Below are positions 1 through 7,704 of a DNA stretch of 11,445 bases, piece after piece. The DNA comes from an uncultured Pseudomonadota bacterium (lineage in GTDB: Bacteria; Pseudomonadota; Gammaproteobacteria; Methylococcales; Methylomonadaceae): positions 1-11,445 of the forward strand of contig CAJBJW010000293.1 of NCBI GenBank assembly GCA_903953455.1, given 5' to 3'. Below the pieces are notes generated by a model. That model worked only from the letters and a program-made list of their open reading frames with translations, was not told where the DNA came from and ran no database searches. Every line of letters starts with the position of its first letter. The first letter of the stretch is position 1. The position numbers and the translations under genes were made by a program.

Positions 1-6
1 CATTGA

Positions 7-1854
7 TTATTTCTCCAAATAAGTATAAGAATTGAGTCCGGCTAAGAATTCATCTGCATAACTTTGTTTTTCAGCGGCTGATAAATTACTGACAGCTAAT
101 TTTTCGCGATAGGCTTGCATCAATTCGTCACTGCTAATATGGACATAATCCAGCAATTCTGACACGGCTTCACCTTCTTGCAAATCCTCAAAATGATAGC
201 CTTCTTCATCAAGTTTGATATTAATAGAGTGCGTATCACCAAATAAATTATGCATATCGCCTAAAATTTCTTGATACGCGCCGAGCATGAAAAAACCAAT
301 TAGATACGGTTTTTCGCTGTCAATATCGTGAATAGGGAGCGTATTTTCTATATTTTGACCTTCGATATAACAATCAATGCGGCCGTCTGAATCACAGGTT
401 AAATCTTGAATGACTGCGCGGCGCGTGGGCATTTCATTTAAGCGGTGAATAGGCATAATGGGGAAAATTTGATCAATCCCCCATACATCGGGCAGTGATT
501 GGAACAGTGAGAAATTACAGAAAATTTTGTCAGCTAACTTTTCGTTGAGTTCTTCAAAAATCGATTCTTCACTTTGATTGTGTAAATTGAGTTGTGTATG
601 AATTTTTTGACACGTTAGTGCGTAGGTATTTTCGGCTTTTGCTAACGCTTCAAGTGAAAATTGATCTTGTGTAAACTTGGCTCGCGCTTGGGCGAGTGCA
701 AAATGTGCGTCGTGATACGCCTCAGTATTGTTGTGGATAGGGGGTAATTTTTCGAGTTCTACAGGGTTGCTATAGACAGACTCAATATCGGTCACATTGC
801 TGATTAAAACAGCGTGATGTGCGGTTAATGCTCGTCCTGATTCAGTAATAATATCAGGCTGTGGCAAATTATGTTCAGCGCAAACGTGTGCAAAACCTCG
901 AACAATATTTTGTGCATATTCGTTGAGACTGTAATTCATTGATGATTCACGGCGCGATTGACTACCGTCATAATCGACGCCAAGACCACCGCCCGCATCA
1001 ACAATTGAAATAGGAACGCCGAAACGGTGGAATTCGACATAAAATTGCCCTGCTTCTTTGAGTGCCACTTTAATGTCGTGAATATTGGCTATTTGCGACC
1101 CCATGTGGAAGTGCATCAATTTTAAGGCATGAAGCAAATCAGTTTGTTTTAAGCGTTCAAACAATTGCAATAATTCATGGGCATGCAGACCAAATTTGGA
1201 TTTTTCACCGCCGCTATTTTGCCATTTCCCCGCGCTGATACTGGATAAACGCACGCGCACACCCATTTGTGGCGTGACATTAAGTTTTTGTGCTTCTTCA
1301 ATAATAAATTCAAGCTCAAGGGGTTTTTCAATGACTAAAAATACATTGAGTCCCATTTTAAGTCCAATGAGCGCAAGGCGAATATAAGCTCGGTCTTTGT
1401 ATCCGTTGCAGATAATTAAACCATTTTCCGATTTTGATAGCGCCATAATGGCCAGTAATTCGGGTTTGCTACCCGCTTCAAGTCCAATCTTATCGGCTGC
1501 TAAAATACCTTCAACCACTTTACGTTGTTGATTCACTTTAATTGGGTAGACGGGTGTATAGTTGCCTTTGTAGTGTTGAGCAATCCGCGCTTGTTCAAAT
1601 GCGTGGTCAAGGCGATGTACACGGTCTTTTAAAATATCAATAAATCTGACAAGAACGGGCAGCGATAAATTCTTTTCTTGTAGCGACATGGCGATTTCGT
1701 GCAAATCAATTTCGATGGATTTATCTGCGCAAGGCTTTACACAGACATTTCCTTGTTGATTAATTGAAAAATAGCGATCACCCCATGAATTAATGGCGTA
1801 AGTTTCAGCGGATTTGTCAATTGTCCATGCGGGATTTTGTTCAGTTAACGGCAC
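7..1854 (-). CDS. speA: Biosynthetic arginine decarboxylase (SpeA type)
   Basis: A complete 615-residue PLP-dependent, alanine-racemase-fold decarboxylase that converts L-arginine to agmatine and CO2 in the cytoplasm, the entry to putrescine and spermidine synthesis. Visible landmarks: YPIKVNQ at about 103-109, with K106 as the expected PLP Schiff-base lysine; GLEAGSKPELL at about 124-134; HFHMGSQI at 249-256; the glycine-rich phosphate-binding DAGGGLGVDYDG at 286-297; TESGRALTAHHAV at about 337-349; and CDSDG at 487-491, with C487 as the expected catalytic cysteine from the partner subunit. It is somewhat shorter than E. coli SpeA (about 658 residues), mostly at the N-terminus, with no core motif missing. 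The start is GTG at 1854, chosen because AAAGGAA lies just upstream and the family N-terminus follows. The gene is divergent from the FUN14 gene. Family assignment is secure; regulation cannot be read here. Confidence 0.96.
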   Translation of the reverse strand: MPLTEQNPAWTIDKSAETYAINSWGDRYFSINQQGNVCVKPCADKSIEIDLHEIAMSLQEKNLSLPVLVRFIDILKDRVHRLDHAFEQARIAQHYKGNYTPVYPIKVNQQRKVVEGILAADKIGLEAGSKPELLAIMALSKSENGLIICNGYKDRAYIRLALIGLKMGLNVFLVIEKPLELEFIIEEAQKLNVTPQMGVRVRLSSISAGKWQNSGGEKSKFGLHAHELLQLFERLKQTDLLHALKLMHFHMGSQIANIHDIKVALKEAGQFYVEFHRFGVPISIVDAGGGLGVDYDGSQSRRESSMNYSLNEYAQNIVRGFAHVCAEHNLPQPDIITESGRALTAHHAVLISNVTDIESVYSNPVELEKLPPIHNNTEAYHDAHFALAQARAKFTQDQFSLEALAKAENTYALTCQKIHTQLNLHNQSEESIFEELNEKLADKIFCNFSLFQSLPDVWGIDQIFPIMPIHRLNEMPTRRAVIQDLTCDSDGRIDCYIEGQNIENTLPIHDIDSEKPYLIGFFMLGAYQEILGDMHNLFGDTHSINIKLDEEGYHFEDLQEGEAVSELLDYVHISSDELMQAYREKLAVSNLSAAEKQSYADEFLAGLNSYTYLEK

Positions 1855-1860
1855 GTTATT

Positions 1861-1867
1861 TTCCTTT
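1861..1867 (-). promoter_or_regulatory. Ribosome binding site of speA
   Basis: On the minus strand the sequence reads AAAGGAA, with about seven bases between AGGA and the GTG codon at 1854-1852. This is the clearest Shine-Dalgarno in the window and supports the GTG start. I saw no convincing -35/-10 pair for speA in the AT-rich stretch upstream (1868-1985). Confidence 0.7.
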
Positions 1868-1990
1868 ACTTGGCTGTATAAAACACATTATTTTTTATTA
1901 TTACTAACATAACACAAAATGGTGTAACTTTTGATGAACTAAAAACAGAAATTTTTCACCTGACCAATGATTACGAGAGGAATTGAACTA

Positions 1991-1999
1991 TGTTATAAT
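1991..1999 (+). promoter_or_regulatory. Extended -10 promoter of the FUN14-family gene
   Basis: TGTTATAAT is a perfect sigma70 -10 hexamer (1994-1999) preceded by the TGn extension. The region 17 bases upstream (TTACGA, 1971-1976) is a poor -35, as is usual for extended -10 promoters. The inferred transcript starts near 2006, giving a leader of about 24 bases. The rest of the speA/FUN14 gap (1855-1990) is AT-rich and shows nothing else I can name. Confidence 0.5.
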
Positions 2000-2029
2000 G
2001 TCACATTTTAGAAATTGTAAATTAACATA

Positions 2030-2353
2030 ATGGAAAACCAAGATATTTTATCGTCTACCGCTTTAATTGGAAATGTGGGGGAGCCTTTTCTTTTAGGTTT
2101 TGCTGTGGGGTATTTTGCAAAAAAAATGCTTCGATTTCTGTTGTTTTTGGGTGGAGGAATTGTTGTCATGCTTTTTATTGCAGAGTATTACGGTGTGATT
2201 CATTTATCCGATTCACAATTGCTTCATTATACCGACTCTGCTGCTAGTGTAGCGAAAAATTCAAGTGATTATTTGGTTGAAAGACTTTCACATTTTTCCA
2301 CAAAAGGGATAAGTGCGACGGGTGGATTTCTATTAGGATTTAAAATGGGGTAG
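2030..2353 (+). CDS. FUN14-family small membrane protein
   Basis: A 107-residue protein. After a short polar N-terminus it has GFAVGYFAKK at 23-32, a strongly hydrophobic segment at about 33-52 (LLFLGGGIVVMLFIAEYYG), a polar middle of about 35 residues, and a glycine-rich C-terminal end (TGGFLLGFKMG, 97-107). The pattern G-F-x-x-G-Y-x-x-K-K, then a membrane segment, then a closing G-F-x-x-G-F matches the FUN14 family, whose eukaryotic member FUNDC1 is a mitochondrial outer-membrane mitophagy receptor. Bacterial members have no established role, so none is assigned. ATG at 2030 is the first in-frame start after the extended -10 at 1991-1999. No Shine-Dalgarno is visible in the AT-rich leader. 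The gene ends three bases from the stop of the opposing dedA gene, with no room for a terminator between them. Confidence 0.75.
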   Translation: MENQDILSSTALIGNVGEPFLLGFAVGYFAKKMLRFLLFLGGGIVVMLFIAEYYGVIHLSDSQLLHYTDSAASVAKNSSDYLVERLSHFSTKGISATGGFLLGFKMG

Positions 2354-2356
2354 TGT

Positions 2357-2941
2357 TTAAGCTGATTTGCGGTGAAGATGGGCAATTAATTGCTGGAAAA
2401 TGAAGAATGTTCCCAATAAAACAAGTGTCAAAAAGAAAATTTCATGCATATTGGATTTGAGTGAATCCCCTGATAAAGTGGCAACGACATCACCAAAAAA
2501 GTAGCCTACACCTGAAAAAATAATTGACCAAATAAGTGCTGCAATCACATTCCATATCGCAAAGAAACGCCAATGAATATGACTCATGCCAATTGCAATA
2601 CTGCTAATATTTCGAATGCCATACATAAAGCGATAGGACAGAATAAATATAATTGCATGATTTTCAATCCAAACCATTAAGCGATGCAAGTGCGCTTCTA
2701 TTTTAGGATAGCGAATTGACAGTTGTGAGCCAAAGCATCTTCCCATCCAAAAGAAAATTTGATCACCTACTGTGCTACCTAGCCACGCCGACATAATCAA
2801 ATATTCAATATTCAAAAAGCCCATTTGCGCAGCAAAGCCAGCAAAAATAACAAAAGTTTCACCTTCAAGTGCAGTCCAAATAAAGGTTAATAAATAAAAC
2901 CATTGTCCAAAATGTTGAATTAATTCGTTTATTTCATTCAT
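2357..2941 (-). CDS. DedA-family inner-membrane protein
   Basis: A 194-residue hydrophobic protein of the DedA/VTT (SNARE-associated Golgi) family, membrane transporters or scramblases linked in E. coli (YqjA, YghB) to membrane integrity and proton-dependent phenotypes and in other bacteria to undecaprenyl-phosphate recycling. Landmarks: acidic LEGETF at 25-30 next to the first hydrophobic segment and FAGFAAQMGFL at 33-43; GDQIFFWMGRCFG at 59-71; RFMYGIRNISSIAIGMS at 104-120, with R104 and R110 spaced like the essential arginine pair of E. coli members; and GVGYFFG at 144-150. Further membrane segments lie at about 127-150 and 168-187. Length is normal. ATG at 2941 has only a weak ribosome site upstream. 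It lies 97 bases downstream of purL on the same strand, with an inverted repeat between. The exact substrate and paralogue cannot be told from sequence alone. Confidence 0.9.
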   Translation of the reverse strand: MNEINELIQHFGQWFYLLTFIWTALEGETFVIFAGFAAQMGFLNIEYLIMSAWLGSTVGDQIFFWMGRCFGSQLSIRYPKIEAHLHRLMVWIENHAIIFILSYRFMYGIRNISSIAIGMSHIHWRFFAIWNVIAALIWSIIFSGVGYFFGDVVATLSGDSLKSNMHEIFFLTLVLLGTFFIFQQLIAHLHRKSA

Positions 2942-2964
2942 TTGTGCTTATCAAAAGTAATGGG

Positions 2965-3023
2965 TGACGGTAGAGTTAGAGAGGTATTCAAGTAATTCAT
3001 CTCACCTATCACTCTACTCGTCA
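2965..3023. repeat. Imperfect inverted repeat between purL and dedA
   Basis: The left arm runs TGACG (2965-2969), GTAGAGT (2970-2976), GAGAGGT (2979-2985). It pairs with ACCTATC (3004-3010), ACTCTAC (3011-3017) and CGTCA (3019-3023), with a one-base bulge at 3018, a two-base bulge at 2977-2978, one mismatch and an 18-base loop. On the minus strand it lies just after the purL stop. A short mixed T-rich stretch (TTACTTTT) follows, so it may be a weak purL terminator or a processing or regulatory hairpin ahead of dedA. The function is inferred; the pairing is seen. Confidence 0.5.
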
Positions 3024-3038
3024 AATATTACCTTTGTA

Positions 3039-6000
3039 TTAATTCACCCAAGCGCGAGCGTTACTAAAGAGTCTAAGCCACGCACCGTCTTTATCCCAGT
3101 CACTTGGGTGCCAAGAGTTTTGCAATGTTCTAAAGCAGCGCTCGGGGTGAGGCATCATAATGGTGACTTTGCCATCGGTGGTGGTAAGACCTGTAATCCC
3201 AAAAGGCGAACCATTTGGATTCGCGGGAAAATCGGTAGTAGGAATGCCACGCGAATCCACATACGAGAGCGCAATCATTTTCGCGTCTACCGCATTTTGC
3301 AGATTCTGTGCGAAGACTGCACGGCCTTCACCGTGTGCGACAACAACCGGTATTCTTGAACCTGCCATGCCAGCGAGTAAAATCGACGGCGATTCTTCAA
3401 CTTGAACCATGGCAACACGCGCTTCAAATTGCTCGGATGTATTGCGCATAAAACGTGGCCAATGCTGTGCATTGGGAATAATGTCTTTTAATCCCGACAG
3501 CATTTGACAGCCATTACATACGCCTAAACTAAAAGTATCTTCACGCGCAAAAAAGTCAGCGAATTCTTGACGGGCAAGTGGATTGAACAAAATAGATTTT
3601 GCCCAACCACCGCCAGCGCCTAACACGTCACCATACGAAAAGCCGCCGCAAGCCACAAGTCCTTTAAAATCACGCAAACTCACGCGTCCATGAATAATAT
3701 CACTCATGTGGACGTCAATACTGGTAAATCCTGCGCGATCAAATGCCGCCGCCATTTCAACATGACCATTAACGCCTTGTTCACGCAAAACAGCGATTTT
3801 TGGACGAGTTAAAGTTAAATAAGGTGCAGCAACGTCTTCGTTGACGTCAAAAGTGAGTAGGGCGTGTAGACCGCGATCAGCGTCATTGTCAATTTGTGCA
3901 AATTCTTGCTCTGCGCACGTTGGATTGTCACGCAACGCCTGCATTCGGTAACTGAGTTCTGACCATGTTTTTTGCAGTTGTGCGCGTGGGGCGCTGTAAA
4001 TGATGTCACCGCCTTGTGAAATGGTTAAACGTTGGTTTTCATGTGAGCCCACATGACCGACTTCAAAGACGCAATCAATTAAGCCATTTTGCGCAAGTAA
4101 CGTTTTGACATCGTCAACGTCTTCGCTGCGTACTTGAACGACAGCCCCTAATTCTTCGTTAAATAAATTACTGAGTGTATCCGCGCTTAGGGCATCTAAT
4201 ACAAGATTCACTTCAAGTCGGCTTGCAAAAAGCATTTCAGCGCCGACAGCAAGCAAACCGCCATCAGAGCGATCATGATACGCTAATAATTTTTGCTGTT
4301 GATTGAGCGTTTGAATAGAATCGAAAAAGGCTTTTAAACGCGCGGCATCGTCTACATCTGGCGCGTTATCACCGAGTTGGTTGTAAACCTGCGCAAGAAC
4401 ACTGCCGCCTAAACGATTTTTCCCAGCGCCCAAATCAATAAGCAACAACACGCTATTTTCAATGGCCTGTAGCTGTGGCGTTAATGTTTTGCAAACGTCT
4501 AAAACAGGCGCAAAAGCCGTAATAATCAGTGACAGCGGTGACGTCATGGTTTTTTCACCCGACTCGTCGTGCCACACCGTTTTCATAGACAATGAATCTT
4601 TGCCGACAGGAATGGCAATACCAAGGGCAGGGCAGAGTTCAAGTCCCACCGCTTTGACGGTATCAAATAAAGCGGCATCTTCACCCGCAACGCCCGCAGC
4701 CGCCATCCAATTTGCAGACAGTTTAATGTCGCGCACGCTATCAATTCGCGCAGCAGCTAAATTAGTTAACGCTTCACCAATCGCCATGCGTCCTGACGCG
4801 GGGGCATTAATCACCGCAATCGGTGTGCGCTCGCCCATGGCCATCGCTTCACCTGTGGTCGCTTGAAAGCCGGATGTGGTGACAGCGACATCGGCTACTG
4901 GAATTTGCCAAGGACCCACCATTTGATCACGCGCAACAAGTCCTGTGACAGATCTATCGCCAATGTGAATAAGAAAACTCTTATCGGCTACGGCTGGAAA
5001 GGCTAAGACTCGATTAATCGCTTCAGCGAGTTCAATGTCATCGGTATTGAATACTGCGACATTAGGCGCAACGTGTTCAACAGTGCGGTGCATTTTAGGC
5101 GGCTTTCCAAACAGTACCGACATGGGCAGGTCAACGGCTTGATCATTGAGCAAGTTATCAGACAAACTCAAATGTTCTTCGTCAGTGGCCTCGCCGATTA
5201 CCGCATACAAGCAATGCTCACGTTCACAGAAAGTTTTAAATAAATCCAGTGATTCAGGTCTAATCGCAACGACATAACGCTCTTGCGCTTCATTGCACCA
5301 AATTTGCATGGGTGACATGCCTAAATCCGCATTTTGAACATGGCGTAGCTCAAAGCGTCCACCACGGTCACAGTCATGGATAATTTCAGGCACCGCGTTA
5401 GATAAACCACCAGCACCAATATCATGAATAGAGACAATGGGGGTATTTTCGCCCAGTGCATTGCAGTGATTAATGACTTCTTGGCAACGACGTTGCATTT
5501 CAGGGTTTTCACGCTGAACGCTGGCGAAATCGAGCGACTCCGAACTTTCACCCGAGGCTTGCGAGGACGCTGCGCTGCCGCCAAGACCAATAAGCATGGC
5601 AGGGCCACCTAAAATGATAATAAGTGAGCCCGCTGGAATCGCTTGTTTTTTGACGAGCATCGGACGAATACTGCCCACGCCGCCCGCAATCATAATCGGT
5701 TTATGGTAGCCGCGTAGGGCGTTTTCTTCGTTTAAAACGGGTTGTTCAAATGTACGGAAATAACCGGTTAAATTAGGGCGACCGAATTCGTTATTAAAGG
5801 CAGCGCCGCCTAGCGGTCCGTCGAGCATGATATCGAGTGCACTGGCGATGCGCTCAGGTTTGCCATGCTGTTGTTCCCAAGGCTGCGCGAAATCGGGTAC
5901 ATGAAGATGGGATACTGAAAAACCCGTTAACCCCGCTTTGGGCGTAGAGCCACGACCTGTAGCACCTTCATCGCGAATTTCACCACCGCTACCGGTTGCC

Positions 6001-6902
6001 GCGCCTGAATAAGGCGAAATAGCGGTTGGATGATTGTGCGTTTCCACTTTCATGAGTAAATGCGACGCTTCTTGCGTGTAGGCATATTCACCGGTGTGGG
6101 GATTGCGAATAAAGACATCGGTATGCGCATTTTCAACTACTGACGCATTGTCATGATAAGCCGATAAAATACCGTGTGGACTCACATCAGATGTGTGGCG
6201 AATCATACTGAAAAGCGATTGCGCTTGCTCAACGCCGTCGATAGTCCAATCGGCATTGAAAATTTTATGGCGACAATGCTCAGAATTGGCCTGCGCAAAC
6301 ATCATGAGTTCCACGTCCGTTGGGTTGCGTTCGAGTTGCGTGAAGGCTTGCGTTAAATAATCAATTTCATCTGGCGACAAGGCTAAGCCGAGCTGCGTAT
6401 TTGCCAACACCAGCGCATCACGACCTTGCTCAATAACATCGACATGAAGAAGTGGCAGTGGCGCGTGCTCTGCAAATAAATCTAAGTTATCTTGATGATA
6501 AACAACCGTTTGCGTCATGCGATCATGCAGTTTGGCGGCCACGTTTTCATTTAGAGGTGAGCTGCTGACAATAAAGTATTCAATACCGCGTTCGATGCGC
6601 TTAATATCATGGAGTCCACAACGCTGCGCGATATCGGTAGCTTTACTTGACCAAGGTGAAATCGTTCCAGAGCGAGGGACAATAAGTAGGCATTCACCTT
6701 CGCTGTCATTAATGTAATTAGATGCGCCATAGCTGAGGAGTTGCTCGAGTACGTGTTTATTTTCGTGCGTGAGATCACCTGACACAAAATGAACAAAACG
6801 GGCAGCCACTTTTTGAATGTCAGCTTGCACAGTTTGCAAGTTCGCGAGTAATTTTTCTAAACGAAAATCAGATAATGCGGCGGCGCTAATAAATTTTTGC
6901 AT
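3039..6902 (-). CDS. purL: Phosphoribosylformylglycinamidine (FGAM) synthase
   Basis: A complete 1287-residue large-type PurL, close to the 1295 residues of E. coli. It catalyses the fourth step of purine synthesis in the cytoplasm: FGAR + glutamine + ATP to FGAM + glutamate + ADP + Pi. Domains in order: a PurS-like N-terminal domain (about 1-150), a linker, two AIR-synthase-like halves with ANSEHCRHKIF (205-215), KVETHNHPTAISP (285-297) and GAATGSGGEIRDEG (300-313), and a class I glutamine amidotransferase domain from about 1035. In the last, GVCNGCQ supplies nucleophile C1129, and MPHPER supplies H1252 and E1254 of the triad. Nothing essential is missing. The ATG at 6902 gives the expected family N-terminus (ALSDFRLEKLLANLQ), but no Shine-Dalgarno is visible; ACCTC sits there instead. 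It lies 120 bases downstream of bamC on the same strand, so it could be co-transcribed or have its own promoter. Confidence 0.98.
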   Translation of the reverse strand: MQKFISAAALSDFRLEKLLANLQTVQADIQKVAARFVHFVSGDLTHENKHVLEQLLSYGASNYINDSEGECLLIVPRSGTISPWSSKATDIAQRCGLHDIKRIERGIEYFIVSSSPLNENVAAKLHDRMTQTVVYHQDNLDLFAEHAPLPLLHVDVIEQGRDALVLANTQLGLALSPDEIDYLTQAFTQLERNPTDVELMMFAQANSEHCRHKIFNADWTIDGVEQAQSLFSMIRHTSDVSPHGILSAYHDNASVVENAHTDVFIRNPHTGEYAYTQEASHLLMKVETHNHPTAISPYSGAATGSGGEIRDEGATGRGSTPKAGLTGFSVSHLHVPDFAQPWEQQHGKPERIASALDIMLDGPLGGAAFNNEFGRPNLTGYFRTFEQPVLNEENALRGYHKPIMIAGGVGSIRPMLVKKQAIPAGSLIIILGGPAMLIGLGGSAASSQASGESSESLDFASVQRENPEMQRRCQEVINHCNALGENTPIVSIHDIGAGGLSNAVPEIIHDCDRGGRFELRHVQNADLGMSPMQIWCNEAQERYVVAIRPESLDLFKTFCEREHCLYAVIGEATDEEHLSLSDNLLNDQAVDLPMSVLFGKPPKMHRTVEHVAPNVAVFNTDDIELAEAINRVLAFPAVADKSFLIHIGDRSVTGLVARDQMVGPWQIPVADVAVTTSGFQATTGEAMAMGERTPIAVINAPASGRMAIGEALTNLAAARIDSVRDIKLSANWMAAAGVAGEDAALFDTVKAVGLELCPALGIAIPVGKDSLSMKTVWHDESGEKTMTSPLSLIITAFAPVLDVCKTLTPQLQAIENSVLLLIDLGAGKNRLGGSVLAQVYNQLGDNAPDVDDAARLKAFFDSIQTLNQQQKLLAYHDRSDGGLLAVGAEMLFASRLEVNLVLDALSADTLSNLFNEELGAVVQVRSEDVDDVKTLLAQNGLIDCVFEVGHVGSHENQRLTISQGGDIIYSAPRAQLQKTWSELSYRMQALRDNPTCAEQEFAQIDNDADRGLHALLTFDVNEDVAAPYLTLTRPKIAVLREQGVNGHVEMAAAFDRAGFTSIDVHMSDIIHGRVSLRDFKGLVACGGFSYGDVLGAGGGWAKSILFNPLARQEFADFFAREDTFSLGVCNGCQMLSGLKDIIPNAQHWPRFMRNTSEQFEARVAMVQVEESPSILLAGMAGSRIPVVVAHGEGRAVFAQNLQNAVDAKMIALSYVDSRGIPTTDFPANPNGSPFGITGLTTTDGKVTIMMPHPERCFRTLQNSWHPSDWDKDGAWLRLFSNARAWVN

Positions 6903-7022
6903 GAGGTTTTGAATTAACTTTAAAAAAAGGTTATGTAAATTTGGTTGTTTTTATTAGAAATTTATTTTTTACAAGAAATATAAAATTTTTTTCGTATTTA
7001 CATTATTTTGGGAAAATGAAAA
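6903..7022. other. AT-rich gap between bamC and purL
   Basis: These 120 bases are almost entirely A and T, with several A- and T-runs (for example 6921-6927 and 6965-6970). On the minus strand, the sense of both flanking genes, I see no hairpin with a T-run that would end bamC. I also see no clean -35/-10 pair for purL, although such composition could hide a promoter with an UP-like element. No small gene is supported. Confidence 0.4.
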
Positions 7023-7703
7023 TCATTTATGCAAATCGGTTTGAATTGAGTCATATAAACGCATAAAAACGGCATTGCTTTGCGTGAGAGGTTTTAAATT
7101 GCTTGAAAGTAACGTGGCTGATGTTTTGTCATTGTTTTCGGTAAATTCAATGACGTAAATTTTTTCATCCGCTTCAAATATGTCAAACATGGACAGTGTT
7201 TCATCTAAAAGCGATTTTTCAATTGGCGCGGTGGGTGCTTGAGTCACTTGAATTTTGATGGTTTTCGCTTCTTCGTTGCGCTCAAGAACTTCAATTCCGC
7301 TGCGACTAATCGCTTTTCCAACAATACGGAAAGCTCGCTCATAAGGTACATTTAAGGAAAATTGTGAAGTTTTATCATCACTGCGCGTTAACTGAATGTC
7401 ATCACGATTGAGGGGAATCGTATCGGAATTAACAGGCTGGCGATTGTCAATCGGCTGCTTTGCAACGCTTGCGGGTAATTCAGGCGTTTTTTCAATGGGC
7501 ATTTTTTCAACAGCAATAGGGAGTGCGGCAACACGAGAAGGCGTTTTGGCTTTATGCATGAGGTCTGGTGGTATCACAAGCGGTGCAAGTTCGCTCGTAA
7601 ATTGATAATCCTTTTCTTTGTCAGGAAACCAACTTTGTATTGTTGAACAGCCACTTAAACCGCTAGCGACACAGAATGCAATAACTGGCGTTAAGTTTTT
7701 CAT
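7023..7703 (-). CDS. bamC: BamC-like outer-membrane assembly lipoprotein (short form)
   Basis: A 226-residue lipoprotein assigned to BamC (NlpB/DapX), an accessory subunit of the beta-barrel assembly machine on the inner face of the outer membrane. The N-terminus is a lipoprotein signal: MKN, a hydrophobic stretch, then the lipobox LSGC with C19 as the lipidated cysteine. It is followed by KDYQ (31-34) and a P/L segment with IPPDL (44-48), resembling the extended BamC segment that contacts BamD. Residues about 50-110 are low-complexity and probably disordered. About 113-224 look like one helix-grip domain (LNVPYERAFRIVGKAI). E. coli BamC (about 344 residues) has two such domains; only one is present here. 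The ATG at 7703 is chosen over an in-frame start at 7748 because it begins the signal peptide. It sits one base after the dapA stop, implying an operon and likely translational coupling. Assignment rests on context plus motifs. Confidence 0.82.
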   Translation of the reverse strand: MKNLTPVIAFCVASGLSGCSTIQSWFPDKEKDYQFTSELAPLVIPPDLMHKAKTPSRVAALPIAVEKMPIEKTPELPASVAKQPIDNRQPVNSDTIPLNRDDIQLTRSDDKTSQFSLNVPYERAFRIVGKAISRSGIEVLERNEEAKTIKIQVTQAPTAPIEKSLLDETLSMFDIFEADEKIYVIEFTENNDKTSATLLSSNLKPLTQSNAVFMRLYDSIQTDLHK

Positions 7704-7704
7704 T

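Noticed and set aside
2964..3359. Open frame of 131 codons on the plus strand
   Set aside because: It starts inside the imperfect hairpin and runs antisense to the conserved 3' end of purL. It has no recognisable domain and no ribosome site.
4462..4866. Open frame of 134 codons on the plus strand
   Set aside because: It lies wholly antisense within purL, where the opposite strand encodes conserved FGAM synthase sequence; composition is what a shadow frame would give.
6903..7022. Promoter or terminator in the AT-rich bamC/purL gap
   Set aside because: Many partial TA-rich matches exist by chance, but no properly spaced -35/-10 pair and no GC-bearing hairpin with a T-run could be identified.
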